Below, piece by piece: positions 25,504-33,738 of a DNA stretch of 64,000 nt. Positions within the stretch are counted from its first letter, which is position 1. The number at the start of each line of letters is the position of its first letter. A program made the translations under genes and the position numbers. Source of the DNA: Lacihabitans sp. LS3-19 (GTDB lineage Bacteria; Bacteroidota; Bacteroidia; Cytophagales; Spirosomataceae). Below the pieces are notes generated by a model, which saw nothing but the letters and a program-made list of their open reading frames with translations, did no database searches and was not told where the DNA came from. Where the stretch lies: assembly GCF_024343575.1 (NCBI RefSeq), contig NZ_RJUA01000009.1:1-64000 (forward strand), in the 5' to 3' direction.

Positions 25504-27369
25504 ATGAATTTCAAAACTACAAAAATGTATTATCTTGGAATAATACTACAGTTTTTTGTTTTAATAGTTGATGCCCAAAGTACAGAAGTATCAAGAATAA
25601 ATCCTACAAACTGGTTTGTTGGGATGAAAAATCCAAATCTTCAACTGATGATAAATGGCAAAGGCCTTAAAGCTGAGTTGTTTAAGTTGAAACCTTATAA
25701 AGGAGTTAAATTAAGAGAAATACATACAGTAGAAAACCCTAATTACCTTTTTGTTGACTTAGAAATATCTAAAAAAGCAAAAGCAGGTACGGTGAAGTTT
25801 GAATACAATGGCACAACAATAAATTATGAATTGTTACAAAAAACTGCACAGCCCCTAGGTCTTGATCAATCTGATTTTGTTTATTTATTGATGCCTGATA
25901 GATTCTCAAATGGTGAACCTTCAAATGATAAATTTGCGGATATGGCAGACCCAAATCATGATAGAAACAATCCTTTTTTGCGTCATGGTGGCGATTTGCA
26001 GGGTGTTACCAATCATTTAGATTATCTTAAAGAACTTGGTGTTACGGGTATTTGGATGACACCCGTAATTGAAAATAATCAACCCCTAACAGATGAAGGC
26101 GGTGTTATGAGGAGTGCATATCATGGCTATGGGTTCACAGATCATTACAATGTTGACAAGAGATTGGGAGGGAATGAAGCCTATAAAATTCTTTCAAAAG
26201 AGGCTCATGCAAAAGGAATTAAAATAATTCAAGATGCTGTTTATAACCATGTTGGAATAAATCATTGGTTTTTAAAAGATATGCCCTCAAAAGATTGGCT
26301 AAATCAATGGGACAAATACACCAATACTACATATAAAGACCAACCTTTGTTTGATATTCATGCATCAACTTTAGATACCAAAATTGTAAGAAACGGTTGG
26401 TTTACTTCTTTTCTGCCTGATTTAAATCAAAATAATCCATTTGTCGCCAATTTTCTGATACAACATGCACTTTGGTCAGTCGAAACTTTTAATATCGATG
26501 CATGGAGAATTGATACCTATATTTATAATGATTTGGATTTTATGAATAATTGCAATCAAGCTCTATTAGATGAATATCCAAATATCCATATATTTGGGGA
26601 ATCAGCAGTGGGAACAGTGATTAGCCAGGCATATTTTACTAAAAACAATTTCAATATTCCTTTTAAAAGCAATTTACCCGGTGCATTAGATTTTGTTGTT
26701 GAAGAAGGGATTTTTGAAGCTTTAAATCATGATTTTGGATGGAATGAAGGTGTAAGTAGATTGTATACAGTTTTAGCTCAGGATTTAGCTTATGCAGATG
26801 CTACTAAAAATGTCAATTTTTTAGAAAATCATGATCATCACCGCTTTTTCTCAGTTGTGGGTGAGGATTTTGATAAATATAAAATGGGTATTACTTGGTT
26901 GTTGACCTTGAGAGGAATTCCCCATTTTTATTATGGAACCGAAATATTGATGAAAAACTTTAAAGATCCTTCGGATGCAGAAGTAAGGCGAGATTTTCCT
27001 GGTGGCTGGGCAGATGATAAAGTCAATAAGTTTAAAGCAAACGGTAGGACTGAGAAAGAAAATGAGGCATTTGATTTTGTAAAAAAGTTGGCAAATTATC
27101 GCAAAAATTCTGAAGCAATTTCGAAAGGAAATTTTATGCAGTTTGTCCCAGAGGAAGGTGTCTATGTGTATTTTAGGTATACTGAAAACCAAAAAGTAAT
27201 GGTAATAGCCAATACTAATAAAACAGAAAAAAGTTTAGATACCGTTAGATTTCAGGAGATGCTTAAAGGAGCTAAATCTGCTAAAGAAATAATTAGTGGC
27301 GTGGAGTTTAAAGATATTTCGACAGTGAAGATTGATGCGAAAGGGGTGATGGTTTTAGAGATAAATTAA
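25504..27369 (+). CDS. GH13 neopullulanase/cyclomaltodextrinase (SusA-like)
   Basis: This 621-residue enzyme has a signal peptide (about 1-24, ending VDAQ), an N-terminal immunoglobulin-like cyclomaltodextrinase domain (about 27-115, PF09087) and a GH13 barrel. Catalytic residues: Asp337 in WRIDTYI, Glu366 in FGESAVG, Asp444 in LENHDHHR. The N-domain and the HGGDLQGVTNHLDYL segment place it with SusA-type enzymes that open cyclodextrins and cut pullulan or maltodextrin in the periplasm. It starts a plus-strand operon with pgmB and the GH65 phosphorylase, 94 bp from the divergent amylase gene. Confidence 0.92.
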   Translation: MNFKTTKMYYLGIILQFFVLIVDAQSTEVSRINPTNWFVGMKNPNLQLMINGKGLKAELFKLKPYKGVKLREIHTVENPNYLFVDLEISKKAKAGTVKFEYNGTTINYELLQKTAQPLGLDQSDFVYLLMPDRFSNGEPSNDKFADMADPNHDRNNPFLRHGGDLQGVTNHLDYLKELGVTGIWMTPVIENNQPLTDEGGVMRSAYHGYGFTDHYNVDKRLGGNEAYKILSKEAHAKGIKIIQDAVYNHVGINHWFLKDMPSKDWLNQWDKYTNTTYKDQPLFDIHASTLDTKIVRNGWFTSFLPDLNQNNPFVANFLIQHALWSVETFNIDAWRIDTYIYNDLDFMNNCNQALLDEYPNIHIFGESAVGTVISQAYFTKNNFNIPFKSNLPGALDFVVEEGIFEALNHDFGWNEGVSRLYTVLAQDLAYADATKNVNFLENHDHHRFFSVVGEDFDKYKMGITWLLTLRGIPHFYYGTEILMKNFKDPSDAEVRRDFPGGWADDKVNKFKANGRTEKENEAFDFVKKLANYRKNSEAISKGNFMQFVPEEGVYVYFRYTENQKVMVIANTNKTEKSLDTVRFQEMLKGAKSAKEIISGVEFKDISTVKIDAKGVMVLEIN

Positions 27370-27378
27370 AATTTTTAG

Positions 27379-28032
27379 ATGAAAATAAGAGCGTTTTTAT
27401 TTGATTTGGATGGCGTGATAGTTGATACGGCTGTTTTTCATTACAAGGCTTGGAGAAAATTATGTAATACTTTAGGTTTTGACATTGATGAGGAATTTAA
27501 TGAAACCTTGAAAGGTATCAGTAGAATGGATTCTTTAGAGGCTATCTTAAAGCATGGTAAGGTTATTTTAAGTCAAGAAGAAAAAGAAAAATATGCTAAA
27601 ATCAAAAACGATTGGTATTTGGAATTGGTTAATAAAATGACTGAAAATGACATATTGCCAGGTGTTAAAAATTTCCTAGAAGAATCGAGAGCTTTGGGTA
27701 TAAAAATAGCTTTGGGCTCTGCAAGTAAAAACGCGAGTTTAATTTTGGAGAAAACTGGCATCTTACCTCTTTTTGATAAATTGGTTGATGGTAACCATGT
27801 AAATAAAAGTAAACCTGATCCAGAGGTGTTTTTGAAAGGAGCCCAGGCTTTGGACGTTGAAAATGAAGAATGTATTGTGTTTGAGGATGCATTTGCTGGA
27901 GTGCAAGCTGCTAAAGCCGCAAATATGTTTGCAGTAGGTATTGGAAAAAAAGAAGTACTATGCAACGCTGATTTTGTAATTGCGGGTTTGCATGAATTGA
28001 GTCCGAATGATATTTTAATGAGACTAAACTAA
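27379..28032 (+). CDS. pgmB: Beta-phosphoglucomutase
   Basis: This is a 217-residue HAD-superfamily enzyme that converts beta-glucose 1-phosphate to glucose 6-phosphate. The nucleophile and acid/base pair are Asp9 and Asp11 in FLFDLDGVIVDT. The cap-domain KGISRMDSL, motif II LGSASKN, Lys in KSKPDPEVF and motif IV FEDAFAGV all match PgmB closely. It is cytoplasmic with no leader. It sits 9 bp after the SusA-like gene and 12 bp before maltose phosphorylase, whose beta-G1P product it uses, so the assignment is well supported by context. Confidence 0.95.
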   Translation: MKIRAFLFDLDGVIVDTAVFHYKAWRKLCNTLGFDIDEEFNETLKGISRMDSLEAILKHGKVILSQEEKEKYAKIKNDWYLELVNKMTENDILPGVKNFLEESRALGIKIALGSASKNASLILEKTGILPLFDKLVDGNHVNKSKPDPEVFLKGAQALDVENEECIVFEDAFAGVQAAKAANMFAVGIGKKEVLCNADFVIAGLHELSPNDILMRLN

Positions 28033-28044
28033 TTTTTAGAAAAA

Positions 28045-30363
28045 ATGAAGAATTACATTAAGCATGATGAGTGGAGAGTGATTGAAAGTGGATTTCATGC
28101 AGAATATAATGAAATTACCGAAAGCCTAATGAGTCTCGGAAACGGAAAAATGGGGCACAGGGGTAATTTTGAAGAAAGATACACTGGCAAAACTTTGCAA
28201 GGAAATTACGTAGCTGGTGTTTGGTTTCCTGACAAAACCAGAGTCGGATGGTGGAAAAACGGTTATCCAGATTACTTTGCAAAAGTAATAAACTCGGTTA
28301 ATTGGATCGGGATTGATATTGAGATTGATGGCGAAATTGTAGACTTGGGCAAGTGTGAAATTCTGGATTTTTATAGGGAATTGCACATGCAGCATGGCCA
28401 TTTAATGCGTTTTTGCAAGTTAAGATTACAAAATGGCAAAGAGATAAGAATTGAAAGCATAAGATTCTGTAGTATTACCCATGATGAAATTGGACATGTG
28501 GACTATGAGGTTACTCCGGTAAACTTTGATGGTTTGATAAAAATCACTCCATATTTGGATGGAAATGTTCAAAATAGAGATGCCAATTATGATGAACACT
28601 TTTGGGAAGAAATCTCAAAAAAATCAGAAGGTAAAAGAGCTTTTCTTCAAGTTAAAACTAAAGAAAACAAATTTGGTGTTGATAGATTTGATTTAGCAGT
28701 TGGAATGGACCTAAGCATTTGTTTAGGTGGTCATGCAAGGGAAGTAGATTTTGAAACTGTTCAAAGCGAAAAATATATTGGTTTAACTTTTTCTGTTTTT
28801 GCTCAAAAATCTCAAACAATTCGCATTGTTAAAAAGGTAGCAGTTCATAACTCTACCAACTTCTTTCCAGATTATTTGTTGGCTGAATGTGAAAAATCAT
28901 TAACAAATGTTGCTGATTTACAGATGCTTCCGCTTCAAAGAGCAGCTTGGAAAGCTAAATGGGAAAATTGTGATATAAAAATTGAAGGAGATGAATCTGC
29001 TCAACAAGGTATTAGATTCAACATATTCCATTTATTGCAAACCTACACTGGTCAAGATGCAAGACTAAATATCGGCCCAAAAGGTTTTACTGGTGAGAAA
29101 TACGGCGGCGTAACTTATTGGGACACTGAAGCTTATTGTATTCCTTTTTACCTTTCAGCAGTAGACTTTTCTGTTGCTCGTAATCTTTTGGTTTACAGAC
29201 ACAATCATCTTCAAAAAGCTATATTGAATGGTCAAAAATTAGGCTTTTCGAAAGGTGCTGCTTTATATCCCATGGTAACTATGAATGGCGAGGAATGCCA
29301 CAACGAATGGGAGATAACTTTTGAAGAAATTCATAGAAATGGTGCAATAGCTTATGCAATCTACGACTACATAAACTATACTGGAGATGCATCGTATTTA
29401 AATCAATTTGGCTTAGAAGTTTTGATTTCGATCTCAAGATTCTGGTCTCAAAGAATTACTTTTTCAGAAAATCTGAAAAAGTATGTGATGCTAGGAGTAA
29501 CTGGTCCGAATGAATACGAGAATAACGTAAACAATAACTGGTATACCAACTATATTGCTGTTTGGACACTAAAATATACGCTTGAAGCTATTGCTTTAGT
29601 AAAAGCTGAGCAAGAAGACTACCGAAGGATTGTCGGTAATCTTAACTTTGAAGAAGCAGAAGAAACCGAAAGATGGAATGAAATAATTGGAAATATGCAT
29701 TTACCTTATGATGAAAATAGGGAAGTGTTTTTGCAACAAGACGGTTTTCTAGATAAAGAACTATTATCTGTAGAAAGAATAAGGCAGCATAGGCCAATCA
29801 ATCAAAATTGGTCGTGGGATAGGATTTTACGATCTTGTTTTATAAAACAAGCCGACGTTTTACAAGGTTTATTCTTTTTCGAAGATGATTTTGATCAAGA
29901 AACTCATTTAAGGAATTTTGACTTTTATGAGCCAATGACTGTTCATGAATCATCACTTTCGCCATGTGTTCATACAGTATTAGCATCTAAACTAGGTAAA
30001 ATTGAAAAAGCGTATGAGATGTATGTTCGTACATCGAGATTGGACTTGGATGATTATAACAATGACACCGAAGATGGTCTTCATATTACCTCTATGGCAG
30101 GAACTTGGATGTCGGTAGTCAAAGGATTTGGTGGTATGCGTGTAAAAAATACCAAATTACATTTAAACCCAATATTACCTAAAAACTGGGAGTCACTATC
30201 TTTTAGAGTGGGTTTGAAAGACAATTTAGTTGAAATCGGTATTAATAGAGAGGGCATTATTGTCAAAAATCTTTCTGAAAAGGAAATGGAGTTTTCTTTA
30301 TTCGATAAAGAAATAACTTTGGCAGGTATGGATGAATTTGTGCTACATACAGAGGCTGCTTAA
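28045..30363 (+). CDS. Maltose phosphorylase (GH65)
   Basis: This 772-residue GH65 enzyme cleaves maltose with phosphate to glucose and beta-glucose 1-phosphate, saving one ATP per disaccharide. The family hallmark GVTGPNEYENNVNNNWYTNY contains the general-acid Glu. The N-terminal beta-sandwich, the (alpha/alpha)6 barrel with YWDTEAYCIPFYL, and the phosphate-loop region HITSMAGTW near the C-terminus are all present. No signal peptide is seen. The adjoining pgmB gene and GH13 genes argue for maltose rather than trehalose or kojibiose as substrate. A good hairpin terminator follows 18 bp after the stop. Confidence 0.93.
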   Translation: MKNYIKHDEWRVIESGFHAEYNEITESLMSLGNGKMGHRGNFEERYTGKTLQGNYVAGVWFPDKTRVGWWKNGYPDYFAKVINSVNWIGIDIEIDGEIVDLGKCEILDFYRELHMQHGHLMRFCKLRLQNGKEIRIESIRFCSITHDEIGHVDYEVTPVNFDGLIKITPYLDGNVQNRDANYDEHFWEEISKKSEGKRAFLQVKTKENKFGVDRFDLAVGMDLSICLGGHAREVDFETVQSEKYIGLTFSVFAQKSQTIRIVKKVAVHNSTNFFPDYLLAECEKSLTNVADLQMLPLQRAAWKAKWENCDIKIEGDESAQQGIRFNIFHLLQTYTGQDARLNIGPKGFTGEKYGGVTYWDTEAYCIPFYLSAVDFSVARNLLVYRHNHLQKAILNGQKLGFSKGAALYPMVTMNGEECHNEWEITFEEIHRNGAIAYAIYDYINYTGDASYLNQFGLEVLISISRFWSQRITFSENLKKYVMLGVTGPNEYENNVNNNWYTNYIAVWTLKYTLEAIALVKAEQEDYRRIVGNLNFEEAEETERWNEIIGNMHLPYDENREVFLQQDGFLDKELLSVERIRQHRPINQNWSWDRILRSCFIKQADVLQGLFFFEDDFDQETHLRNFDFYEPMTVHESSLSPCVHTVLASKLGKIEKAYEMYVRTSRLDLDDYNNDTEDGLHITSMAGTWMSVVKGFGGMRVKNTKLHLNPILPKNWESLSFRVGLKDNLVEIGINREGIIVKNLSEKEMEFSLFDKEITLAGMDEFVLHTEAA

Positions 30364-30380
30364 AATTCTCATATAAAGTG

Positions 30381-30416
30381 TCACCTTTCGGTTAATTCGG
30401 GAGGTGATATTTTTTT
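30381..30416 (+). terminator. Rho-independent terminator after the maltose phosphorylase gene
   Basis: The stem TCACCTTTCG (30381-30390) pairs with CGGGAGGTGA (30398-30407) with two G-T wobbles and a 7-base loop, followed by TATTTTTTT. It ends the susA-like/pgmB/GH65 operon. Confidence 0.85.
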
Positions 30417-30434
30417 GCAAAAAAGGATTAAAAT

Positions 30435-31430
30435 TCAATAATCAAAGTGTTTTTGATTAGTAACAAGCGTTTCAGCGTTCCAAATTATCTCACGTTTAAA
30501 TTCCGAGGTTCTTTTGTTGCAGTCTTTCATTCTACAATACGCACAACACTCCGGCATACAAGGGTCTGAGTGTACAAAAACTTCCAGATTATGATGCGTG
30601 TTTTTTCTGATTATTTCTTCAAAATGACTTACTTCGTCATGGGATTCTTTTAAACTTAAGTAAAAAGGTAAAGTAATATGGCTATCTATATGTATGTCTG
30701 CTCCATATTTTTTTACTCTGAAATTATGGACATCGACCCATTCATTTTTCCTGTTTTCATTAATGATTTTTATCAACTTATTCAAAAGGTCAAAGTCTGT
30801 CTCATCCATCAAGCCACTAACAGCCTTTCTCAATATTTGTATACCATTGTAGAAAATATAAATAGCCAAAAATATTGCTATAATTGGGTCAATGATTTGA
30901 ATGCCAGTAAATTGAACCAAGATTAATCCAGAAACTAAAACTACGCTACTAATGGCATCGAGCAGCAAATGTTTACCATCTGCTTCTAAGATTATAGAAT
31001 TTAGTTTCTTGCCATATTTAATCAAAACATAGCCTAAAAGACCATTTAATAGTACAACAGCTACGGTAATTATTATACCATTCGAAATATTTTGAATTTC
31101 TGCATTTCCCTGGATTAAAGTATTCAAAGCAGGTATTAAAGTAAAAACTCCTGCAAGTATAATCAGAAAACCTTCCAATCCGGAAGAGAAAAATTCAATT
31201 TTTCCATGGCCATACGGGTGATCATGATCTTTGGGCTTTTCTGCTAAAAATAAAGAATACATAGCGAAAGCTGTCGCAATAATATTAACAATTGATTCTG
31301 CTGCATCTGTTAAAATTGCTTTGGAATTAGTCAGAAAGTATGCGTAGAATTTCAAAGACATAATAAAAACAGCCAAAACAAAAGAAAGGCCAATGGCATT
31401 TTTTTTATTCGTAAAAAATCCTTCAATCAT
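30435..31430 (-). CDS. Cation diffusion facilitator metal exporter with Cys-rich C-terminus
   Basis: This 331-residue protein has six membrane helices followed by the cytoplasmic CDF dimerisation domain. Metal-site motifs are present: SKAILTDAAES in helix 2 and DGKHLLLDAISS (HxxxD) in helix 5, plus a DHDHPYGHGK loop. The HxxxD rather than DxxxD form fits Zn/Cd or Fe/Zn exporters. The C-terminal extension CMPECCAYCRMKDC contains five Cys within 14 residues and could bind thiophilic metal. It is monocistronic and divergent from the Nudix gene 48 bp away. Confidence 0.88.
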   Translation of the reverse strand: MIEGFFTNKKNAIGLSFVLAVFIMSLKFYAYFLTNSKAILTDAAESIVNIIATAFAMYSLFLAEKPKDHDHPYGHGKIEFFSSGLEGFLIILAGVFTLIPALNTLIQGNAEIQNISNGIIITVAVVLLNGLLGYVLIKYGKKLNSIILEADGKHLLLDAISSVVLVSGLILVQFTGIQIIDPIIAIFLAIYIFYNGIQILRKAVSGLMDETDFDLLNKLIKIINENRKNEWVDVHNFRVKKYGADIHIDSHITLPFYLSLKESHDEVSHFEEIIRKNTHHNLEVFVHSDPCMPECCAYCRMKDCNKRTSEFKREIIWNAETLVTNQKHFDY

Positions 31431-31465
31431 TTTCTTTAATTTTTCCTAAACTTAAGTATTTACTT

Positions 31466-31473
31466 TAATTTTG
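31466..31473 (+). promoter_or_regulatory. -7 box TAATTTTG directly before the Nudix start
   Basis: TAATTTTG at 31466-31473 matches TAnnTTTG, but only five bases separate it from the ATG at 31479. Transcription would begin at or next to the start codon, giving a leaderless mRNA if this box is used. There is no TTG at the -33 position. Confidence 0.4.
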
Positions 31474-31478
31474 GGGCT

Positions 31479-32027
31479 ATGGCAAACGAAAAAAATAACT
31501 GGAAAAAGCTAAAAACTACAGTTCCGTACGAAAACCCTTGGATTGAGGTACAGCATCATGATGTTATAAATCCATCTGGCGGAAAAGGAATTTATGGACA
31601 AGTAAACTTTAAAAATATAGCGGTAGGAGTGGTGCCTGTTGATGCTCAGGGTTTTACTTATTTGGTTGGTCAATTTAGATTTCCTTTAGAAGAATATTCA
31701 TGGGAAATTCCTGAAGGTGGCTGCCCAATGGGTGAAGATGTTTTAGAAGCAGCTAAAAGAGAATTAATAGAAGAAACAGGTTTTTTTGCAGAAAAATGGA
31801 CTTTAGTTTCAAAAATCCATACTTCTAACTCAGTCTGCAATGAAGTTGGCTACATATATTTGGCTGAAAATCTAACTCCTGGGCCATCTAATCCAGAAGA
31901 AACAGAAGATCTGCAAATAAAGAAAGTAAGCCTTACGGAGGCTATTGAAATGGTGATGCAGGATAAAATAACTGATTCGATTTCAGTTGCTGGTATTTTG
32001 AAAGTAGCCAGATTGAAAGGAATTTAA
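31479..32027 (+). CDS. Nudix hydrolase (ADP-ribose pyrophosphatase type)
   Basis: This is a 182-residue cytoplasmic protein with a complete Nudix box: GGCPMGEDVLEAA then KRELIEETGFF follow the G-x5-E-x7-REU-x-EE-x-G-U pattern exactly. The upstream segment VEYSWEIPEGG-type (EEYSWEIPEGG here) and later NEVGYIYLAENL fit the ADP-ribose/nucleoside-diphosphate-sugar pyrophosphatase group. It would remove ADP-ribose or similar nucleotides. Its stop is two bases from the convergent surE stop. Confidence 0.85.
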   Translation: MANEKNNWKKLKTTVPYENPWIEVQHHDVINPSGGKGIYGQVNFKNIAVGVVPVDAQGFTYLVGQFRFPLEEYSWEIPEGGCPMGEDVLEAAKRELIEETGFFAEKWTLVSKIHTSNSVCNEVGYIYLAENLTPGPSNPEETEDLQIKKVSLTEAIEMVMQDKITDSISVAGILKVARLKGI

Positions 32028-32029
32028 TC

Positions 32030-32806
32030 CTAACTTTCAATATCTGTTTTAGACAGTTCTTCTAAAGCAGCATAACTTGTTAGGTCATAATGACAAGGTA
32101 CAACAGAAATATAATTATTTTCCAAGGCCCAAATGTCGTTATCATTTGACTCGGGCTCTCTATTTACAAAATGTCCACCCATCCAATAGTAAGGTCTTCC
32201 ATGTGGGTCTTTTCTAGCATCAAACTCTTCCTGCCAATAGCCGTTGGTTTGTCTACAAAGCTTTATTCCCTTTATTTTTACATCTGAGTTTTTAGGAAAG
32301 TTTACGTTTAAAGCTGTCCCTTTAGGAACACCGTTTTTCAAAACAAACTCAGCTATTTGTTTTAAATAAGGCCTAGTATGTTCAAAGTCAGCATCGTATC
32401 TGAAATCATCCAAAGAAAAGCCCACAGAAGGAATACCTTCAATAGCACCTTCAATAGCAGCCGACATTGTGCCAGAATAAATTACAGAAATAGAGGAATT
32501 TAATCCATGATTTATTCCACTTACCAAAAGGTCAATTTTTCGTCCTTTCAAAAACTCATGTTTGGCCATTTTAACGCAATCAGCAGGTGTGCCTGAACAT
32601 TCAAAAGATTCAATTTCTCCAAAAATAGGAGACTTTTTTATATGTAAAGTAGAATCTACAGTAATAGCATGTCCCATACCCGAATTAGGGCTATCGGGAG
32701 CCATTACGTACACTTCTCCAATTTTAGACATTTCTTCTATCAATACTTTTATACCTTTTGAAGTGATGCCGTCGTCGTTTGTAACGAGAATTAATGGTTT
32801 TGCCAT
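32030..32806 (-). CDS. surE: 5'/3'-nucleotidase SurE
   Basis: This is a 258-residue stationary-phase survival protein, a metal-dependent nucleotidase. It opens ILVTNDDGITSKGI with the metal-binding Asp pair, contains SGTPADCVKMA and SGINHGLNSSISVIYSGTMS (Asn and Ser of the active site), and ends at the normal family length. It is monocistronic and convergent with the Nudix gene. A minus-strand TACCTTTG box at 32871-32864 lies about 58 bases before the start and may be the -7 element. Confidence 0.95.
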   Translation of the reverse strand: MAKPLILVTNDDGITSKGIKVLIEEMSKIGEVYVMAPDSPNSGMGHAITVDSTLHIKKSPIFGEIESFECSGTPADCVKMAKHEFLKGRKIDLLVSGINHGLNSSISVIYSGTMSAAIEGAIEGIPSVGFSLDDFRYDADFEHTRPYLKQIAEFVLKNGVPKGTALNVNFPKNSDVKIKGIKLCRQTNGYWQEEFDARKDPHGRPYYWMGGHFVNREPESNDNDIWALENNYISVVPCHYDLTSYAALEELSKTDIES

Positions 32807-32998
32807 CGAAGTTTTTTAGTTTTAATTTCTAATTTTTGATTTAGTTTGTTTTTCTTTAAAAACCAAAGGTAATTGTTTTTTAGGTTTTTGAAATCCTAAA
32901 CTCAAATAAAATCACTTGAAATTTATACGGAAACTTGCTGTTTTAGGTTAAAAAATTCTTATTTTTTATTATTTTTGTGCTCAAATCTATAATACTTA

Positions 32999-33628
32999 AT
33001 GCATATAGCAATCACCGGAAATATTGGTGCCGGAAAAACCACTTTAGCAGAAAAATTAGCCAAGCATTATGGTTGGGAAGTATATTATGAAGCTGTAGAC
33101 GGGAATCCATATTTAGCCCCATTTTATGGAGACATGCCAAAATGGTCTTTTCACCTTCAAATATTTTTTCTTAATTCCCGGTTTGAACAAGTCTTAAAAA
33201 TCAAAAATCAAGAAGAAAAGACGATAATTCAGGATCGAACAATTTATGAGGATGCATATATTTTTGCTCAAAATCTATATGAAAGTGGTCACATGAATCA
33301 AACGGACTATGAAACCTATAAAAGTTTGTTTAATACTATTATGAAGGCTATTTCCCCGCCTGACTTAATGATTTATTTAAAAGCAGATGTAAATAAACTG
33401 GTTTCCCAAATCAAAAAAAGGAATCGAGACTACGAACAAAATATAGACCCTCAGTACCTTATCAGTTTAAATAGCCTTTATGAAGGATTTACCAAAGAAT
33501 ACAATCATGGTAAACTTTTGGAAATAGATGTAAACCAAATGGATTTTGTCGGCAACGATTTGGATTTTAAACACATAACTGAAATCATCGAAAAAAATAT
33601 CAATATTGGTACTCAACTTGAAATTTAA
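32999..33628 (+). CDS. Deoxynucleoside kinase
   Basis: This is a 209-residue dNK/dGK-dAK family enzyme for purine or pyrimidine deoxynucleoside salvage. The P-loop is GNIGAGKTT (7-15), the substrate Glu lies in VYYEAVDGNPYL, the DRT/DRS motif is IQDRTIYEDAYIF, and the lid segment is KKRNRDYEQ. Cytoplasmic. It is preceded by a TATTTTTG box at 32970-32977 with no good -33 partner. Confidence 0.9.
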   Translation: MHIAITGNIGAGKTTLAEKLAKHYGWEVYYEAVDGNPYLAPFYGDMPKWSFHLQIFFLNSRFEQVLKIKNQEEKTIIQDRTIYEDAYIFAQNLYESGHMNQTDYETYKSLFNTIMKAISPPDLMIYLKADVNKLVSQIKKRNRDYEQNIDPQYLISLNSLYEGFTKEYNHGKLLEIDVNQMDFVGNDLDFKHITEIIEKNINIGTQLEI

Positions 33629-33738
33629 CTTTATTTATAAATTTTGATTGCCTTTTATTGGCTTGAATTTTGTTATTTTGAAAATTATTAAAATAAACGT
33701 CCTAATATAAATAATAATAAACTGAATATTAATCACTT

